NCBI RefSeq assembly: GCF_003298775.1
Contig: NZ_QNTQ01000006.1
Span: 372,001 to 436,000, forward strand
Direction of reading: 5' to 3'
DNA from: Rhodosalinus halophilus
Lineage (GTDB): Bacteria > Pseudomonadota > Alphaproteobacteria > Rhodobacterales > Rhodobacteraceae
DNA length: 64,000 nt
Translations under genes and position numbers: made by a program
Part shown: positions 1-8,284 of the stretch, one piece after another
Layout of the letters: each line of letters begins with the position of its first letter
Numbering within the stretch: position 1 is the first letter of the stretch
Notes under the pieces: generated by a model
The model's database searches: none
The model's input: only the letters and a program-made list of their open reading frames with translations
Told to the model about the DNA's origin: nothing

Positions 1-2
1 GC

Positions 3-764
3 ATGAACGCAGGCGCGATCTGGGCCATCTACCGCTACGAGATGGGGCGCTTCTTCCGCACGCTGGCACAGAGCTTCATCTCGCCGGTGATCTCCACCTC
101 GCTCTACTTCGTCGTCTTCGGCGCCGCCATCGGCTCGCGCATCGACGAGGTCGAGGGCGTGAGCTACGGTGCCTTCATCGTGCCGGGGCTCATCATGCTC
201 ACCGTGATGACGCAGGCGATCTCCAACGCGAGCTTCGCGATCTACTTTCCCAAGTTCATCGGCACCATCTACGAGGTGCTCTCGGCGCCGGTGAGCTTCC
301 TCGAGGTGGTGGTGGGCTACGTCGGCGCGGCCGCCACCAAGTCGCTCTTCATCGGCGTGGTCATCATGGTCACGGCCAGCTTCTTCGTGGAGCTGCGCAT
401 CGCCCACCCCGTGCCGATGGTGCTGTTCCTGCTGCTCACCTGCGTCAGCTTCGCGCTTATGGGCTTCATCATCGGCATCTGGGCGAAGAACTTCGAACAG
501 CTCCAGCTCGTGCCGCTGCTGATCGTCACGCCGCTCGTTTTCCTCGGCGGCTCCTTCTACTCGATCTCGATGCTGCCCGCGGCCTGGCAGACCGTCGCGC
601 TCTTCAATCCGGTGGTCTATCTGATCTCCGGCTTCCGCTGGTCCTTCTACGGGCTCGCCGATGTTCCCGTCGCGGTCAGCCTCGCGGCCATCGCGGGCTT
701 TCTCGCGCTCTGTCTCGCCGCGGTCTGGTGGATCTTCCGCACCGGCTGGCGCATCCGGTCCTGA
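3..764 (+). CDS. ABC-2 type transporter permease
   Basis: Membrane subunit of an ABC-2 family exporter (YadH/NodJ/DrrB-like), expected to pair with a separate ATPase in the inner membrane. The 253-residue product is hydrophobic throughout, with about six membrane segments (near residues 20-40, 57-77, 103-128, 138-160, 170-190 and 222-245) and the motif [11 protein letters not shown] before the last one, typical of the family. The start is the ATG at base 3. It is read as ATGA, so the TGA at 4-6 may be the stop of an overlapping upstream gene, presumably the ATPase, which lies outside the window. The substrate cannot be told from this subunit. Confidence 0.85.
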   Translation: MNAGAIWAIYRYEMGRFFRTLAQSFISPVISTSLYFVVFGAAIGSRIDEVEGVSYGAFIVPGLIMLTVMTQAISNASFAIYFPKFIGTIYEVLSAPVSFLEVVVGYVGAAATKSLFIGVVIMVTASFFVELRIAHPVPMVLFLLLTCVSFALMGFIIGIWAKNFEQLQLVPLLIVTPLVFLGGSFYSISMLPAAWQTVALFNPVVYLISGFRWSFYGLADVPVAVSLAAIAGFLALCLAAVWWIFRTGWRIRS

Positions 765-786
765 CTCCGTCGCGCCACCCCCGGTC

Positions 787-854
787 CTTCCTCTTGCCGG
801 AAATACCCTCGGGGGGTGAGGCCCGTCAGGGCCGAGGGGGGCAGACAGCCCCCT
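787..854 (-). repeat. Intergenic stem-loop repeat, copy 1
   Basis: Inverted copy of an element seen again at 43165-43245 and 52651-52714. Read on the minus strand it contains the core GGGTATTTCCGGCAAGAGG (part of 787-809). Next come a small stem (arms GGCCC 820-824 and GGGCC 829-833) and a G-rich stem (GGGGGC 837-842 and GCCCCC 48 bases into the 800s at 848-853). The order core, small stem, G-rich stem is the same as in the 43 kb copy. It lies between the ABC permease and the S49 peptidase and could end the upstream transcript; that role is inference. Confidence 0.75.
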
Positions 855-980
855 GGGCGGCACTGCCGGCCCATGGCCGAGACCACTCGGGCCGAGCCCG
901 TTGTTGCCGCTGCGTCCCGCCCCTTCCTTCTTTTGAGCGCTGCCTTGTTCTGCCGCGACCGGCAATCTACATGCCGCTTC

Positions 981-1775
981 ATGGTCGTTGCACTGCCCTT
1001 TCTCTCCCGCCATCCCGTGGTGGCCGTGGTTCGCATGACCGGCATGATCGGTGCGGGCGGCCGGGCGTCGCTCAACGACCGTGCGATCGCGCCGGCGATC
1101 GAGCGCGCCTTCGCGCGCAAGCCGGCGGCCGTGGCGCTCGAGATCAACTCGCCGGGCGGCTCGCCGGTGCAGTCCTCGCTGATCGGCGATCGCATCCGCC
1201 GCCTCGCGGACGAGAAGAAGATCCCCGTCCACGCCTTCGTCGAGGACGTGGCCGCCTCGGGCGGATACTGGATCGCCGCGGCGGCCGACGACATCTGGGC
1301 CGACACGGGCTCCATCGTGGGCTCGATCGGCGTGATCTCGGCCAGTTTCGGCGCGCATGTTTTCCTCGCGCGGCAGGGGCTGGAGCGGCGGATCTATACC
1401 GCCGGCAAGTCCAAGACCCTGCTGGACCCCTTCGAGCCGGAAAAGCCCGAGGACGTGGCGCGGATCCGCCGCATCCTCGACCAGATGCACGGCAGCTTCA
1501 TCGACCACGTCAAGGCGCGGCGCGGCGACCGGCTGGCCGACGAGCCGGACCTCTACACAGGCGAGATCTGGCTGGGCAAAGCCGCGCAGGACGTGGGGCT
1601 GATCGACGGGATCGGCCATATCGCGCCGAAGATGAAGGAACTCTACGGCGACAAGGTCCGCTTCCGCCGCTACGGCGTGCGCCGGCCGCTCTTCAGCCGC
1701 CTCGGTGCGGCGGCGTTGGATCAGGCGCTGGCCGGGCTCGAGGAACGCGCGGCCTACGCGCGGCTGGGCCTCTGA
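981..1775 (+). CDS. S49 family serine peptidase (SppA/SohB-like)
   Basis: Membrane-associated serine protease of the signal-peptide-peptidase S49 group, expected to degrade cleaved signal peptides or membrane-protein fragments. The 264-residue form starting at ATG 981 begins directly with the conserved core (VVAVVRMTGMIG). It carries INSPGGSPVQ near residues 56-64, the nucleophile Ser93 in EDVAASGGYW, and Lys145 in AGKSKTLLDP as the likely partner of a Ser-Lys dyad. The reading frame extends upstream to 816, but that part is repeat-derived and low in quality, so the shorter start is preferred. There is no clear Shine-Dalgarno sequence. The short microprotein at 1777 follows one base after the stop. 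Confidence 0.85.
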   Translation: MVVALPFLSRHPVVAVVRMTGMIGAGGRASLNDRAIAPAIERAFARKPAAVALEINSPGGSPVQSSLIGDRIRRLADEKKIPVHAFVEDVAASGGYWIAAAADDIWADTGSIVGSIGVISASFGAHVFLARQGLERRIYTAGKSKTLLDPFEPEKPEDVARIRRILDQMHGSFIDHVKARRGDRLADEPDLYTGEIWLGKAAQDVGLIDGIGHIAPKMKELYGDKVRFRRYGVRRPLFSRLGAAALDQALAGLEERAAYARLGL

Positions 1776-1776
1776 C

Positions 1777-1953
1777 GTGCTGCTGAAGGTCGCGGTCCTT
1801 TTCCTCGTCTTCATGGCCGTGCTGGCCATGTTCGGCAAGCTGCGCCTGCCGCGCCTGCCGGGGCGGCAGGCGCTCTCGTCCCGGCGCTGCCGGCACTGCG
1901 GGCGGTACCGGATCGGCAAGGGGCCGTGCCCCTGCGGCGAGGGAAGGGGCTGA
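1777..1953 (+). CDS. Small Cys-rich membrane protein
   Basis: A 58-residue protein with a GTG start one base after the peptidase stop and a stop just before the antiporter gene, so it looks translationally coupled to both. It has a single N-terminal hydrophobic helix (about residues 3-18, VAVLFLVFMAVLAMFG), a basic linker, and a C-terminal CRHCGRYRIGKGPCPCG segment. That segment places four cysteines in CxxC-x8-CxC spacing, like a small zinc ribbon. I recall similar short proteins in Rhodobacteraceae but cannot name a function. The tight packing and intact cysteine pattern argue that it is real. Confidence 0.6.
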   Translation: MLLKVAVLFLVFMAVLAMFGKLRLPRLPGRQALSSRRCRHCGRYRIGKGPCPCGEGRG

Positions 1954-1957
1954 CGGC

Positions 1958-2905
1958 ATGATGGTCTGGCTGCTGACGGGCCTCGGGCTCGTCATCCTGC
2001 TGCTTGCGGGCGACGCGCTGGTGAAGGGGGCGGTGAATCTTGCCCTGCGCCTGGGCGTGCCGGCGCTGATCGTGGGGCTCACGGTTGTGGCCTTCGGCAC
2101 CTCTGCGCCCGAGCTTCTGATCTCCGTTCAGGCGCTGGTCGCGGGCGCGCCGGGGATTGCGCTGGGCAACGTCGTCGGCTCGAACACGGCGAACATCCTG
2201 CTGGTGCTCGGTGTGCCGGCGCTGCTCAGCGGGCTGAACACCAGCGAATGCGACACGCGCAAGAGCTATTTCGTCATGCTCGCCGCTTCGGTGCTCTTCA
2301 TCGGACTGGCCTTCACCGGAATCTTCACCTGGTGGTCGGGCCTGATCCTGCTCGCCGCGCTCACGGCGATCCTTGGCGAGAACTTCATCGAGGCGCGCGC
2401 CCATCGCGACGCCGCCCGCGCCGCCGAGGCGGAAGAGGTCGAAGGTGCCGATCCGGACATGCCGTGGTGGAAGGTCACGATGTTCCTGGTCCTGGGACTC
2501 GTCGGTCTGCCCCTGGGCGCCAACATCCTGGTCGAGAACGCCACGATCATCGCCCGCACCTACGGGGTGTCGGAAACGGTGATCGGCCTCACGCTGATCG
2601 CGCTGGGCACCTCGCTGCCCGAGCTCGCGACTACCGTGATGGCGGGTCTGCGCAAGCAGGCGGATGTCGCTCTGGGCAACGTGATCGGCTCGAACATGTT
2701 CAATCTCCTGGCGATCATCGGGATCACGGCGCTGGTGGGCGACGTGCCGGTGGATCCGGAGTTCCTGCGTTTCGACCTCTGGGTCATGCTGGCGGCGTCG
2801 CTCGCGCTCCTGCCCTTCGTGGTGTTCCGCCTCGACCTCACGCGCATCTGGGGCATCGGCTTGACGGCGGCCTATCTGGCCTATGTCGTCAGCCTGCTCA
2901 ACTGA
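1958..2905 (+). CDS. Calcium/sodium antiporter (CaCA family, YrbG-like)
   Basis: Inner-membrane cation/Ca2+ exchanger with about ten membrane segments in 315 residues. The two internally duplicated alpha repeats of the family are plain. The first reads GTSAPELLISVQA followed by GNVVGSNTANILLVLG (about residues 47-90). The second reads GTSLPELATTVMAG followed by GNVIGSNMFNLLAIIG (about residues 218-263). The acidic Glu in each GTSxPE motif is the ion-binding residue in this family. A charged loop rich in Ala and Glu (about residues 145-167) separates the halves. It starts at ATG 1958; the adjacent ATG at 1961 is an alternative. Confidence 0.93.
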   Translation: MMVWLLTGLGLVILLLAGDALVKGAVNLALRLGVPALIVGLTVVAFGTSAPELLISVQALVAGAPGIALGNVVGSNTANILLVLGVPALLSGLNTSECDTRKSYFVMLAASVLFIGLAFTGIFTWWSGLILLAALTAILGENFIEARAHRDAARAAEAEEVEGADPDMPWWKVTMFLVLGLVGLPLGANILVENATIIARTYGVSETVIGLTLIALGTSLPELATTVMAGLRKQADVALGNVIGSNMFNLLAIIGITALVGDVPVDPEFLRFDLWVMLAASLALLPFVVFRLDLTRIWGIGLTAAYLAYVVSLLN

Positions 2906-2918
2906 GGGGGATCGCTGA

Positions 2919-3698
2919 ATGGCAGGAGCGCTTGTCACCGGGGCGGGCGTGCGCATCGGGCGCGCGATGGCGCTCTATCTGGCCGGGCGCGGGTTCGACG
3001 TCGCCGTGCATTACGCAAGCTCGGAGGGGCCGGCGCAGGCCGTTGCCGAGGAGATCGCGTCGATGGGCCGGAGGGCCGTCGCCCTGCAGGCCGATCTGCT
3101 CGACGAGGCGCAGGTCGAGCCGCTCGTCGCGCAGGCGTCGGAGGCGCTCGGCGGACCGCTGACCGTGCTCGTCAACAATGCCTCGATCTTCGAATACGAC
3201 CGGCTCGAGACTGCCACGCGCGAGAGCTGGGACCGCCATTTCGAGAGCAACCTGCGCGCGCCCTTCGTGCTCACGCAGCGCTTCGCCGACCAGGTGCCCG
3301 AGCCGGGCAGGGACGCGGGCGGCGAGCCCGTGGCGCAGGGCCTCGTCGTCAACATGATCGACCAGCGGGTCTGGAAGCTCACGCCGGAATTCACGACCTA
3401 CACGCTGGCCAAGGCCGGTCTCTGGGCGCTCACGCGCACCGCCGCGCAGGGGCTCGCGCCGCGTGTCAGGGTCAACGCGATCGGGCCGGGCCCGACCCTG
3501 CGCGGCACGCGGCAGTCCGAGAGCCATTTCGCCCGCCAGCGCGAGGCCACCATCCTCGGCCGTGGCGCAGACCCGTCGGGCATCACGGCGGCGCTCGGTT
3601 TCCTGCTCGAGGCCGAGGCCGTGACAGGGCAGATGATCGCGGTGGACGGGGGCCAGCACCTGGCCTGGCAGACGCCGGACGTGCTGGGCGTCGAGTGA
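2919..3698 (+). CDS. Short-chain dehydrogenase/reductase (pteridine-reductase-like)
   Basis: Cytoplasmic NAD(P)-dependent oxidoreductase with a Rossmann fold. The cofactor motif is TGAGVRIGRA (residues 6-15), and the Arg after the glycine run resembles pteridine-reductase-type SDRs that use NADPH. NNASIFEYD follows near residue 86, and the catalytic Tyr and Lys lie in TTYTLAKAGLW near residue 162. At 259 residues it has the usual length. It starts 13 bases after the antiporter stop behind a GAGGGGGA sequence. In related genomes an SDR like this often precedes uvrC, as here. The true substrate is unknown; a folate or pterin is only a guess. Confidence 0.85.
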   Translation: MAGALVTGAGVRIGRAMALYLAGRGFDVAVHYASSEGPAQAVAEEIASMGRRAVALQADLLDEAQVEPLVAQASEALGGPLTVLVNNASIFEYDRLETATRESWDRHFESNLRAPFVLTQRFADQVPEPGRDAGGEPVAQGLVVNMIDQRVWKLTPEFTTYTLAKAGLWALTRTAAQGLAPRVRVNAIGPGPTLRGTRQSESHFARQREATILGRGADPSGITAALGFLLEAEAVTGQMIAVDGGQHLAWQTPDVLGVE

Positions 3699-3759
3699 CG
3701 CGCAGGCATCGGTCACGGAAGTTGTGCACGTCGTCGGGGCGCTGCGCCGGAGTGTCACA

Positions 3760-3850
3760 AATTCGTCAATTCTTTCATATATTTGAGCTTACTATAAAAA
3801 AATCATGTTCAATATCAACGGGTTAATATTGTGCCTAAGAATTGGGCAGC
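3760..3850 (+). promoter_or_regulatory. AT-rich candidate promoter region of uvrC
   Basis: The 297 bases between the SDR and uvrC contain no credible gene. Bases about 3765-3835 are strikingly AT-rich compared with everything around. A weak -35 (TTCTTT 3770-3775), 17 bases, then TATAAA (3793-3798) could form a sigma70-type promoter. The -35 match is poor and other pairings are possible. The first in-frame ATG of uvrC is about 200 bases further on, so a leader would be long. Confidence 0.35.
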
Positions 3851-3995
3851 GCGGCGAAGGCATGTGAAGTGAAGGAAAAATTCGACCGGCACAGATTTTG
3901 CCTACAGGGTTTTCCACAGGATCCGGGGATGTCTTTTCTCTTGAAAACCGGGTCGCCAGATTGCAGCAGGGCAAGGGGAATCGTATCTCTCTGAC

Positions 3996-5873
3996 ATGGC
4001 CGAGACGACCCGAGAGACCGGCGGCGCGGCACCGACCGGACATGCCTGCATCCAGAGCTACCTGAAGACTCTTCCGGCCTCGCCCGGGGTCTATCGCATG
4101 CTCGATGCGCAGGCCCGCGTGCTCTACGTCGGCAAGGCACGCAATCTCAAGGCGCGGGTGGCGAACTACGCCCGCCCCACCGGGCACAGCCCCCGGATCG
4201 CGCGCATGATCCGCGAGACGGCGTCCATGATGTTCCTGACGACGCGGACGGAGACCGAGGCGCTGCTCCTCGAGCAGAACCTCATCAAGCAGCTCAAGCC
4301 GCGCTACAACGTGCTCCTGCGCGACGACAAGAGCTTCCCGAACATTCTGGTCACCAGGGACCATCCCTATCCGATGATCCGCAAGCACCGCGGGGCCAAG
4401 ACGCAGAAGGGCGCCTATTTCGGCCCCTTCGCGAGCGCCGGTGCCGTGAACCGCACGCTGAACCAGCTCCAGAAGGTCTTTCAGCTGCGCAACTGCTCGG
4501 ACTCGATGTTCGAAAGCCGCACGCGGCCCTGCCTGCTCTACCAGATCAAGCGCTGCTCTGGCCCCTGCGTCGGGCTGATCTCGGAAGAGGACTACGCGGC
4601 GAGCGTGCGCGACGCGGAACGCTTCCTCGCCGGCCGGTCCACGAAGATCCAGGAGGAGCTCGCCGCGCAGATGGCCGAGGCGGCCGAGAAGATGGAGTTC
4701 GAGCGCGCCGCGGCGCTGCGCGACCGCATCCGCGCGCTCACGCAGGTGCAGGGCGCGCAGGGGATCAACCCGCGCGGCGTGGCCGAGGCCGACGTGATCG
4801 CGCTCCACATGGAGGGCGGGCAGGCCTGCGTGCAGGTCTTCTTCGTCCGGGCCAACCAGAACTGGGGCAACCGTGACTTCTACCCGCGGGTGGGATCGGA
4901 CGTGTCCGAGGCGGAGGCGATGGAGGCCTTCCTCGGCCAGTTCTACGACAACAAGGAGCCGCCGCGCCTGATCCTGCTGTCCCACCCGATCGAGAACACC
5001 GACCTGATGCAGGAGGCGCTTTCCGGCAAGCTCGGCCGCAAGGTCGAGATCGCGGTGCCGAAGCGCGGCGAGAAGGCGGAGCTCGTCGAGGGTGCGGTGC
5101 GCAACGCGCGCGAGAGCCTGGGCCGCAAGATGGCCGAATCGGCAACGCAGGCGAAGCTGCTGGCAGGTCTGGCCGAGGCGCTCGATCTCGACGCGCCGCC
5201 GCGCCGCATCGAGGTCTACGACAACTCGCACATCATGGGCACCAACGCGGTGGGCGCGATGATCGTGGCCGGCCCCGAGGGCTTCGAGAAGAGCCAGTAT
5301 CGCAAGTTCAACATCCGCGGCGAGGAACTGACCCCGGGCGACGACTTCGGCATGATGAAGGAGGTGCTGACCCGGCGTCTCACGCGGCTGATCCAGGAGG
5401 ATCCCGAGCGCCGCTCCGAGGCCTGGCCCGACCTGCTGCTGATCGACGGCGGCGCGGGGCAAGTGAGCGCCGTGAAGGAGATCCTGGAGGCGTTGGGCGT
5501 CCCGGACCTGCCCGTGGTCGGCGTGGCCAAGGGGATCGACCGCGACGCCGGCAAGGAGGAGTTCCACCGCCCCGGCCGCCGGCCCTTCGCCCTGCGCCAT
5601 GACGATCCGGTGCTCTATTTCGTGCAGCGGCTCCGGGACGAGGCGCACCGCTTCGCCATCGGCACGCATCGCGCCAAGCGGGCGAAGGCGGTGTCGGCCA
5701 ACCCGCTGGACGACGTGCCCGGCGTCGGCGCGGCGCGCAAGCGGGCGCTGCTGGCCCATTTCGGTTCTGCCAAGGCCGTCACGCGCGCCGATCTGGCGGA
5801 CCTGAAGGCTGTGGAGGGCATCTCGGACGCCTTGGCCGAACGGATCTACGCCCATTTCAACGAGGGCGGCTGA
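3996..5873 (+). CDS. uvrC: Excinuclease ABC subunit C
   Basis: Nuclease of the UvrABC nucleotide-excision-repair complex, which makes the 3' and 5' cuts around bulky DNA lesions. The 625-residue product has the N-terminal GIY-YIG nuclease domain (GVY at 31-33, YVG at 44-46, with KARNLKARV following). A cysteine-rich patch ([11 protein letters not shown] to KRCSGPCVG) and a UVR motif near residues 205-240 ([20 protein letters not shown]) that contacts UvrB come next. The RNase H-like endonuclease domain ([29 protein letters not shown]) and tandem helix-hairpin-helix motifs ([26 protein letters not shown]) complete it. An AGGGGA lies about 16 bases before the ATG. It converges on rpe. Confidence 0.97.
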   Translation: MAETTRETGGAAPTGHACIQSYLKTLPASPGVYRMLDAQARVLYVGKARNLKARVANYARPTGHSPRIARMIRETASMMFLTTRTETEALLLEQNLIKQLKPRYNVLLRDDKSFPNILVTRDHPYPMIRKHRGAKTQKGAYFGPFASAGAVNRTLNQLQKVFQLRNCSDSMFESRTRPCLLYQIKRCSGPCVGLISEEDYAASVRDAERFLAGRSTKIQEELAAQMAEAAEKMEFERAAALRDRIRALTQVQGAQGINPRGVAEADVIALHMEGGQACVQVFFVRANQNWGNRDFYPRVGSDVSEAEAMEAFLGQFYDNKEPPRLILLSHPIENTDLMQEALSGKLGRKVEIAVPKRGEKAELVEGAVRNARESLGRKMAESATQAKLLAGLAEALDLDAPPRRIEVYDNSHIMGTNAVGAMIVAGPEGFEKSQYRKFNIRGEELTPGDDFGMMKEVLTRRLTRLIQEDPERRSEAWPDLLLIDGGAGQVSAVKEILEALGVPDLPVVGVAKGIDRDAGKEEFHRPGRRPFALRHDDPVLYFVQRLRDEAHRFAIGTHRAKRAKAVSANPLDDVPGVGAARKRALLAHFGSAKAVTRADLADLKAVEGISDALAERIYAHFNEGG

Positions 5874-5875
5874 GC

Positions 5876-5903
5876 GGGCGATTCTTCGTAAGAAAAATCG
5901 CCC
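5876..5903. terminator. Imperfect hairpin after uvrC
   Basis: Arms GGGCGATT (5876-5883) and AATCGCCC (5896-5903) pair. The inner CTT (5884-5886) and AAG (5890-5892) pair around a CGT loop, with a three-A bulge. It starts three bases after the uvrC stop and lies between converging genes, as expected of an intrinsic terminator for uvrC. There is no long T-run. Confidence 0.5.
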
Positions 5904-5921
5904 CGCGACGTGGCCGCTTCC

Positions 5922-5947
5922 GAAGAATTTTCGGACGAAAATTCTTC
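5922..5947. terminator. Perfect 11-bp hairpin between uvrC and rpe
   Basis: Perfect arms GAAGAATTTTC (5922-5932) and GAAAATTCTTC (5937-5947) with a GGAC loop. It ends one base before the rpe stop codon on the other strand. Its AT-rich stem is unlike the surrounding sequence, and each strand has a T-rich arm. With the hairpin at 5876-5903 it forms a back-to-back pair for the two converging transcripts. Confidence 0.55.
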
Positions 5948-5948
5948 T

Positions 5949-6638
5949 TCAGGTCCGGACGCCCTCGGCCGCGGCGCGGATCGCACGGATGTTCTCGCCG
6001 TAGGCGGCAGGGTCGGCCGCGGAGCCGCCGCGGAACACCGCCGAGCCCGCCACCAACACGTCGGCGCCGGCCTCGGCCACGCGCGGCGCTGTTGCCGCGT
6101 CCACGCCGCCATCGACCTGCAGGTGAATCGCCCTGTCGCCGATCATCCGGCGCAACTCTGAGATCTTGGGCAGCTGGCTTGCGATGAACTTCTGCCCGCC
6201 GAAGCCCGGGTTGACGGTCATCACGCAGATCAGGTCGACGAGGTCGAGCACCTCAGAGACCGCGGCGGCCGGCGTTGCGGGGTTGAGCGCGACGCCCGCG
6301 CGCACGCCCGCCGCGCGGATCGCCTGAAGCGTGCGGTGCAGATGCGGCCCCGCCTCCGGATGCACGGAGAGGATGTCCGCACCGGCCTCGGCGAAGGCGG
6401 CGATGAACGGGTCCACCGGCGCGATCATCAGGTGCACGTCCATCACGGTCGAGATGTGCGGCCGCAGCGCCTTGCAAATCGCAGGACCCATCGTGAGATT
6501 CGGCACGAAATGGCCGTCCATCACGTCGAGATGCACCCAGTCCGCCCCTTGCGCCTCCACCGCGCGGCACTCGGCGCCCAGATCGGCGAAGTCGGCGGCG
6601 AGGATGGAGGGGGCGATCTTGACAGTGGGCATGGGCAT
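5949..6638 (-). CDS. rpe: Ribulose-phosphate 3-epimerase
   Basis: Interconverts D-ribulose 5-phosphate and D-xylulose 5-phosphate in the pentose phosphate and Calvin cycles. The 229-residue TIM barrel shows the family landmarks in order: [13 protein letters not shown] at the N-terminus, [17 protein letters not shown] near residues 37-53 (metal and catalytic Asp and His), DVHLMI near 68, [13 protein letters not shown] near 140, and HLQVDGGV near 175 with the second catalytic Asp. A short tail rich in Ala and Arg closes the chain. It follows rnhA in the same direction, 43 bases apart, and converges on uvrC. Confidence 0.96.
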   Translation of the reverse strand: MPMPTVKIAPSILAADFADLGAECRAVEAQGADWVHLDVMDGHFVPNLTMGPAICKALRPHISTVMDVHLMIAPVDPFIAAFAEAGADILSVHPEAGPHLHRTLQAIRAAGVRAGVALNPATPAAAVSEVLDLVDLICVMTVNPGFGGQKFIASQLPKISELRRMIGDRAIHLQVDGGVDAATAPRVAEAGADVLVAGSAVFRGGSAADPAAYGENIRAIRAAAEGVRT

Positions 6639-6681
6639 CTCCTTGCGGCTGACGCCGGTATAGGTGCCCGCGCGGCCGCTG

Positions 6682-7137
6682 TCAGCCCGCCTTGAAGGGC
6701 GCCATGCCCTCGCGGGCGAGCTGGTCGGCGCGCTCGTTCTCGGGGTGGCCGGCGTGGCCGCGCACCCACTCCCAAGTCACGTCATGGCGCGCCTGCGCCG
6801 CGTCGAGCCGCTGCCAGAGCTCGGCGTTCTTCACCGGCTTCCTGCCGGCGGTCTTCCAGCCGTTTCGCTTCCAGCCATGGATCCAGCCGGTCACGCCGTT
6901 CTTCACGTATGCGCTGTCGGTCACCACCGTGATCGCCGAGGGCCGTTCCAGCGCCTCCAGGGCGGAGATCGCCGCCATCAGTTCCATGCGGTTGTTCGTG
7001 GTGCAGGCCTCGCCGCCCTTCATCTCCCGCTCCTTCAGCACCGTCTCACCCTCCACGGCGCGCAGCAGCACGCCCCAGCCGCCGGGGCCGGGGTTTCCGG
7101 AGCAGGCTCCGTCGGTATAGGCATAAAGTCGCGCCAC
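6682..7137 (-). CDS. rnhA: Ribonuclease HI
   Basis: Degrades the RNA strand of RNA-DNA hybrids, for example R-loops and Okazaki primers. The 151-residue protein is full length. The four carboxylates are all present: Asp9 in [14 protein letters not shown], Glu52 in NNRMELMA, Asp74 in VVTDSAYV and Asp138 in NERADQLA, with the catalytic His128 in [11 protein letters not shown]. The basic handle ([21 protein letters not shown], split over residues 84-104) is that of bacterial type 1 enzymes. It lies 9 bases after the methyltransferase gene in the ispH-led minus-strand run. Confidence 0.97.
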   Translation of the reverse strand: MARLYAYTDGACSGNPGPGGWGVLLRAVEGETVLKEREMKGGEACTTNNRMELMAAISALEALERPSAITVVTDSAYVKNGVTGWIHGWKRNGWKTAGRKPVKNAELWQRLDAAQARHDVTWEWVRGHAGHPENERADQLAREGMAPFKAG

Positions 7138-7146
7138 GGTGCGGCC

Positions 7147-7758
7147 CTAGTCGCGCGGCCCGGAGCCGGCAAGGGCGGCCATCGTGACCCAGTCGGCCAT
7201 CTCGCCGTCGAGACCGGGATCGCGTCCGCTGCGGCGGGCGATCACCGTGAAGCCGGCCGCCTGCAGCAGCGCTTCGAGCTCGTCCTCGGTATAGTAGGTG
7301 TAGAGCCGCCCGAGCGAATCGCGGCGGGTGCCCGTGCCGGTCTTGAGCCCGACATGCAGGCGGCCGGACGGCCTGAGCGCCCGCGCCAGCGCGGCTAGGT
7401 GCCGCGGCATCGCTGCGCGGTCCGCGTGCAGCAGGCTGAAGTTCGCCCAGACCCCGTCGTAGATCGCCTCCCCCGCGATCTCGTCGAAATGCGCCTGCCA
7501 GGCGCTCACGCCGGGCCGCGCGGCGGCCAGCCGCACCATTTCCGCCGAGGCGTCGGTCGCATCGACCGTCAGCCCGGCCTGGGCCATGACCTCCGCCGCG
7601 AGGCCGGGGCCGCAGCCCAGGTCCAGGACACGGCCCCCCTTCGGCATTGCGGCGATGAAGGCGGCCAGATCGGGATCCTCCCGAATGCCGGAGGTCACCT
7701 CGGCATAATGCTCTGCCCGGGCGTCGTAGACGCCCAGCGTCTCCTTGTCCGTGCTCAC
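7147..7758 (-). CDS. Class I SAM-dependent methyltransferase
   Basis: Small-molecule-type methyltransferase of 203 residues. Motif I is RVLDLGCGPGLAAEVMA near residue 46, followed by VDATDASAEMV (motif II acidic residue). DGVWANFSLLHADRAAMPRHLAALARALRPSGRLHVGLK matches the post-motif region where substrate specificity lies (quoted in parts: FSLLHADRA and ALRPSGRLHVG). The GTG start at 7758 overlaps the TGA of the upstream DUF3429 gene as GTGA, so translation is probably coupled. The substrate is unknown. Similar genes sit between ispH and rnhA in relatives as far as I recall. Confidence 0.82.
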   Translation of the reverse strand: MSTDKETLGVYDARAEHYAEVTSGIREDPDLAAFIAAMPKGGRVLDLGCGPGLAAEVMAQAGLTVDATDASAEMVRLAAARPGVSAWQAHFDEIAGEAIYDGVWANFSLLHADRAAMPRHLAALARALRPSGRLHVGLKTGTGTRRDSLGRLYTYYTEDELEALLQAAGFTVIARRSGRDPGLDGEMADWVTMAALAGSGPRD

Positions 7759-8207
7759 GCGAGAACCCCCACGGCGAGGCAGATCACGACGATCGCCGTG
7801 AGCAGGAGCCGCAGCGGCATCCACCACGCCGGCGCGAGGCCCTGCCGCGCGAAGAGCCAGTCGAGCCCCAGCAGGCCGACGAAGCCGGCGATGAGACTGG
7901 TTCCCGCCCAGACCGGCCCGCCCCCGGTCATGAAGAAGGCCCAGAGCGCCGGGATCACCGACAGCGCGTAGCCGGTGGCCGCAACCTGGCCCTCGGCCTT
8001 CGTGGCGAAGCCCCAGAGCACACCCGACATGAAGGACAGGATGATCGCCCCGTAGAAGAGCATGACGTAGGGCCCGACGAAGCGGGGGCCTATCGTCCGC
8101 ACGCCCCAGCCCTGCAGCGCCGGGTTCAGCACTGTGAGCGCCCCCCAGACGAAGGGTATCAGGCCGGCGAGGCCGAGGAGGAGCGCGACGCGCGGGATAT
8201 CGGTCAT
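7755..8207 (-). CDS. DUF3429 family membrane protein
   Basis: Small integral-membrane protein of 150 residues with about five hydrophobic helices, resembling DUF3429 proteins, whose function is not known. The core LGLAGLIPFVWGALTVL near the N-terminus and YGAIILSFMSGVLWGF near residue 50 match that family. The ATG at 8207 is chosen because the family usually starts MTxxPxxAL, but ATGs at 8219 and 8243 are in frame and no Shine-Dalgarno sequence decides between them. It overlaps the following methyltransferase by four bases. Confidence 0.75.
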   Translation of the reverse strand: MTDIPRVALLLGLAGLIPFVWGALTVLNPALQGWGVRTIGPRFVGPYVMLFYGAIILSFMSGVLWGFATKAEGQVAATGYALSVIPALWAFFMTGGGPVWAGTSLIAGFVGLLGLDWLFARQGLAPAWWMPLRLLLTAIVVICLAVGVLA

Positions 8208-8284
8208 GGCGCGGAACATGGCGCGGGCCGCGCCCACGGGCAAGAGCCGCCGGTCGTTCGGCGGGCGTCATGTCGCAGCGGCGG

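Noticed and set aside
816-980. Upstream extension of the S49 peptidase frame
   Set aside because: Bases 787-854 are a repeat element found elsewhere without coding context, and the added residues lack family similarity.
3803-3825. LexA-type box (GTTC-N7-GTTC) upstream of uvrC
   Set aside because: A GTTC is present, but the second half seven bases later does not match.
3792-5855. Open frame of 687 codons on the minus strand opposite uvrC
   Set aside because: Arises from strong third-position GC bias. The product is rich in His, Arg, Leu and Ala with no family resemblance, while uvrC on the other strand is unambiguous.
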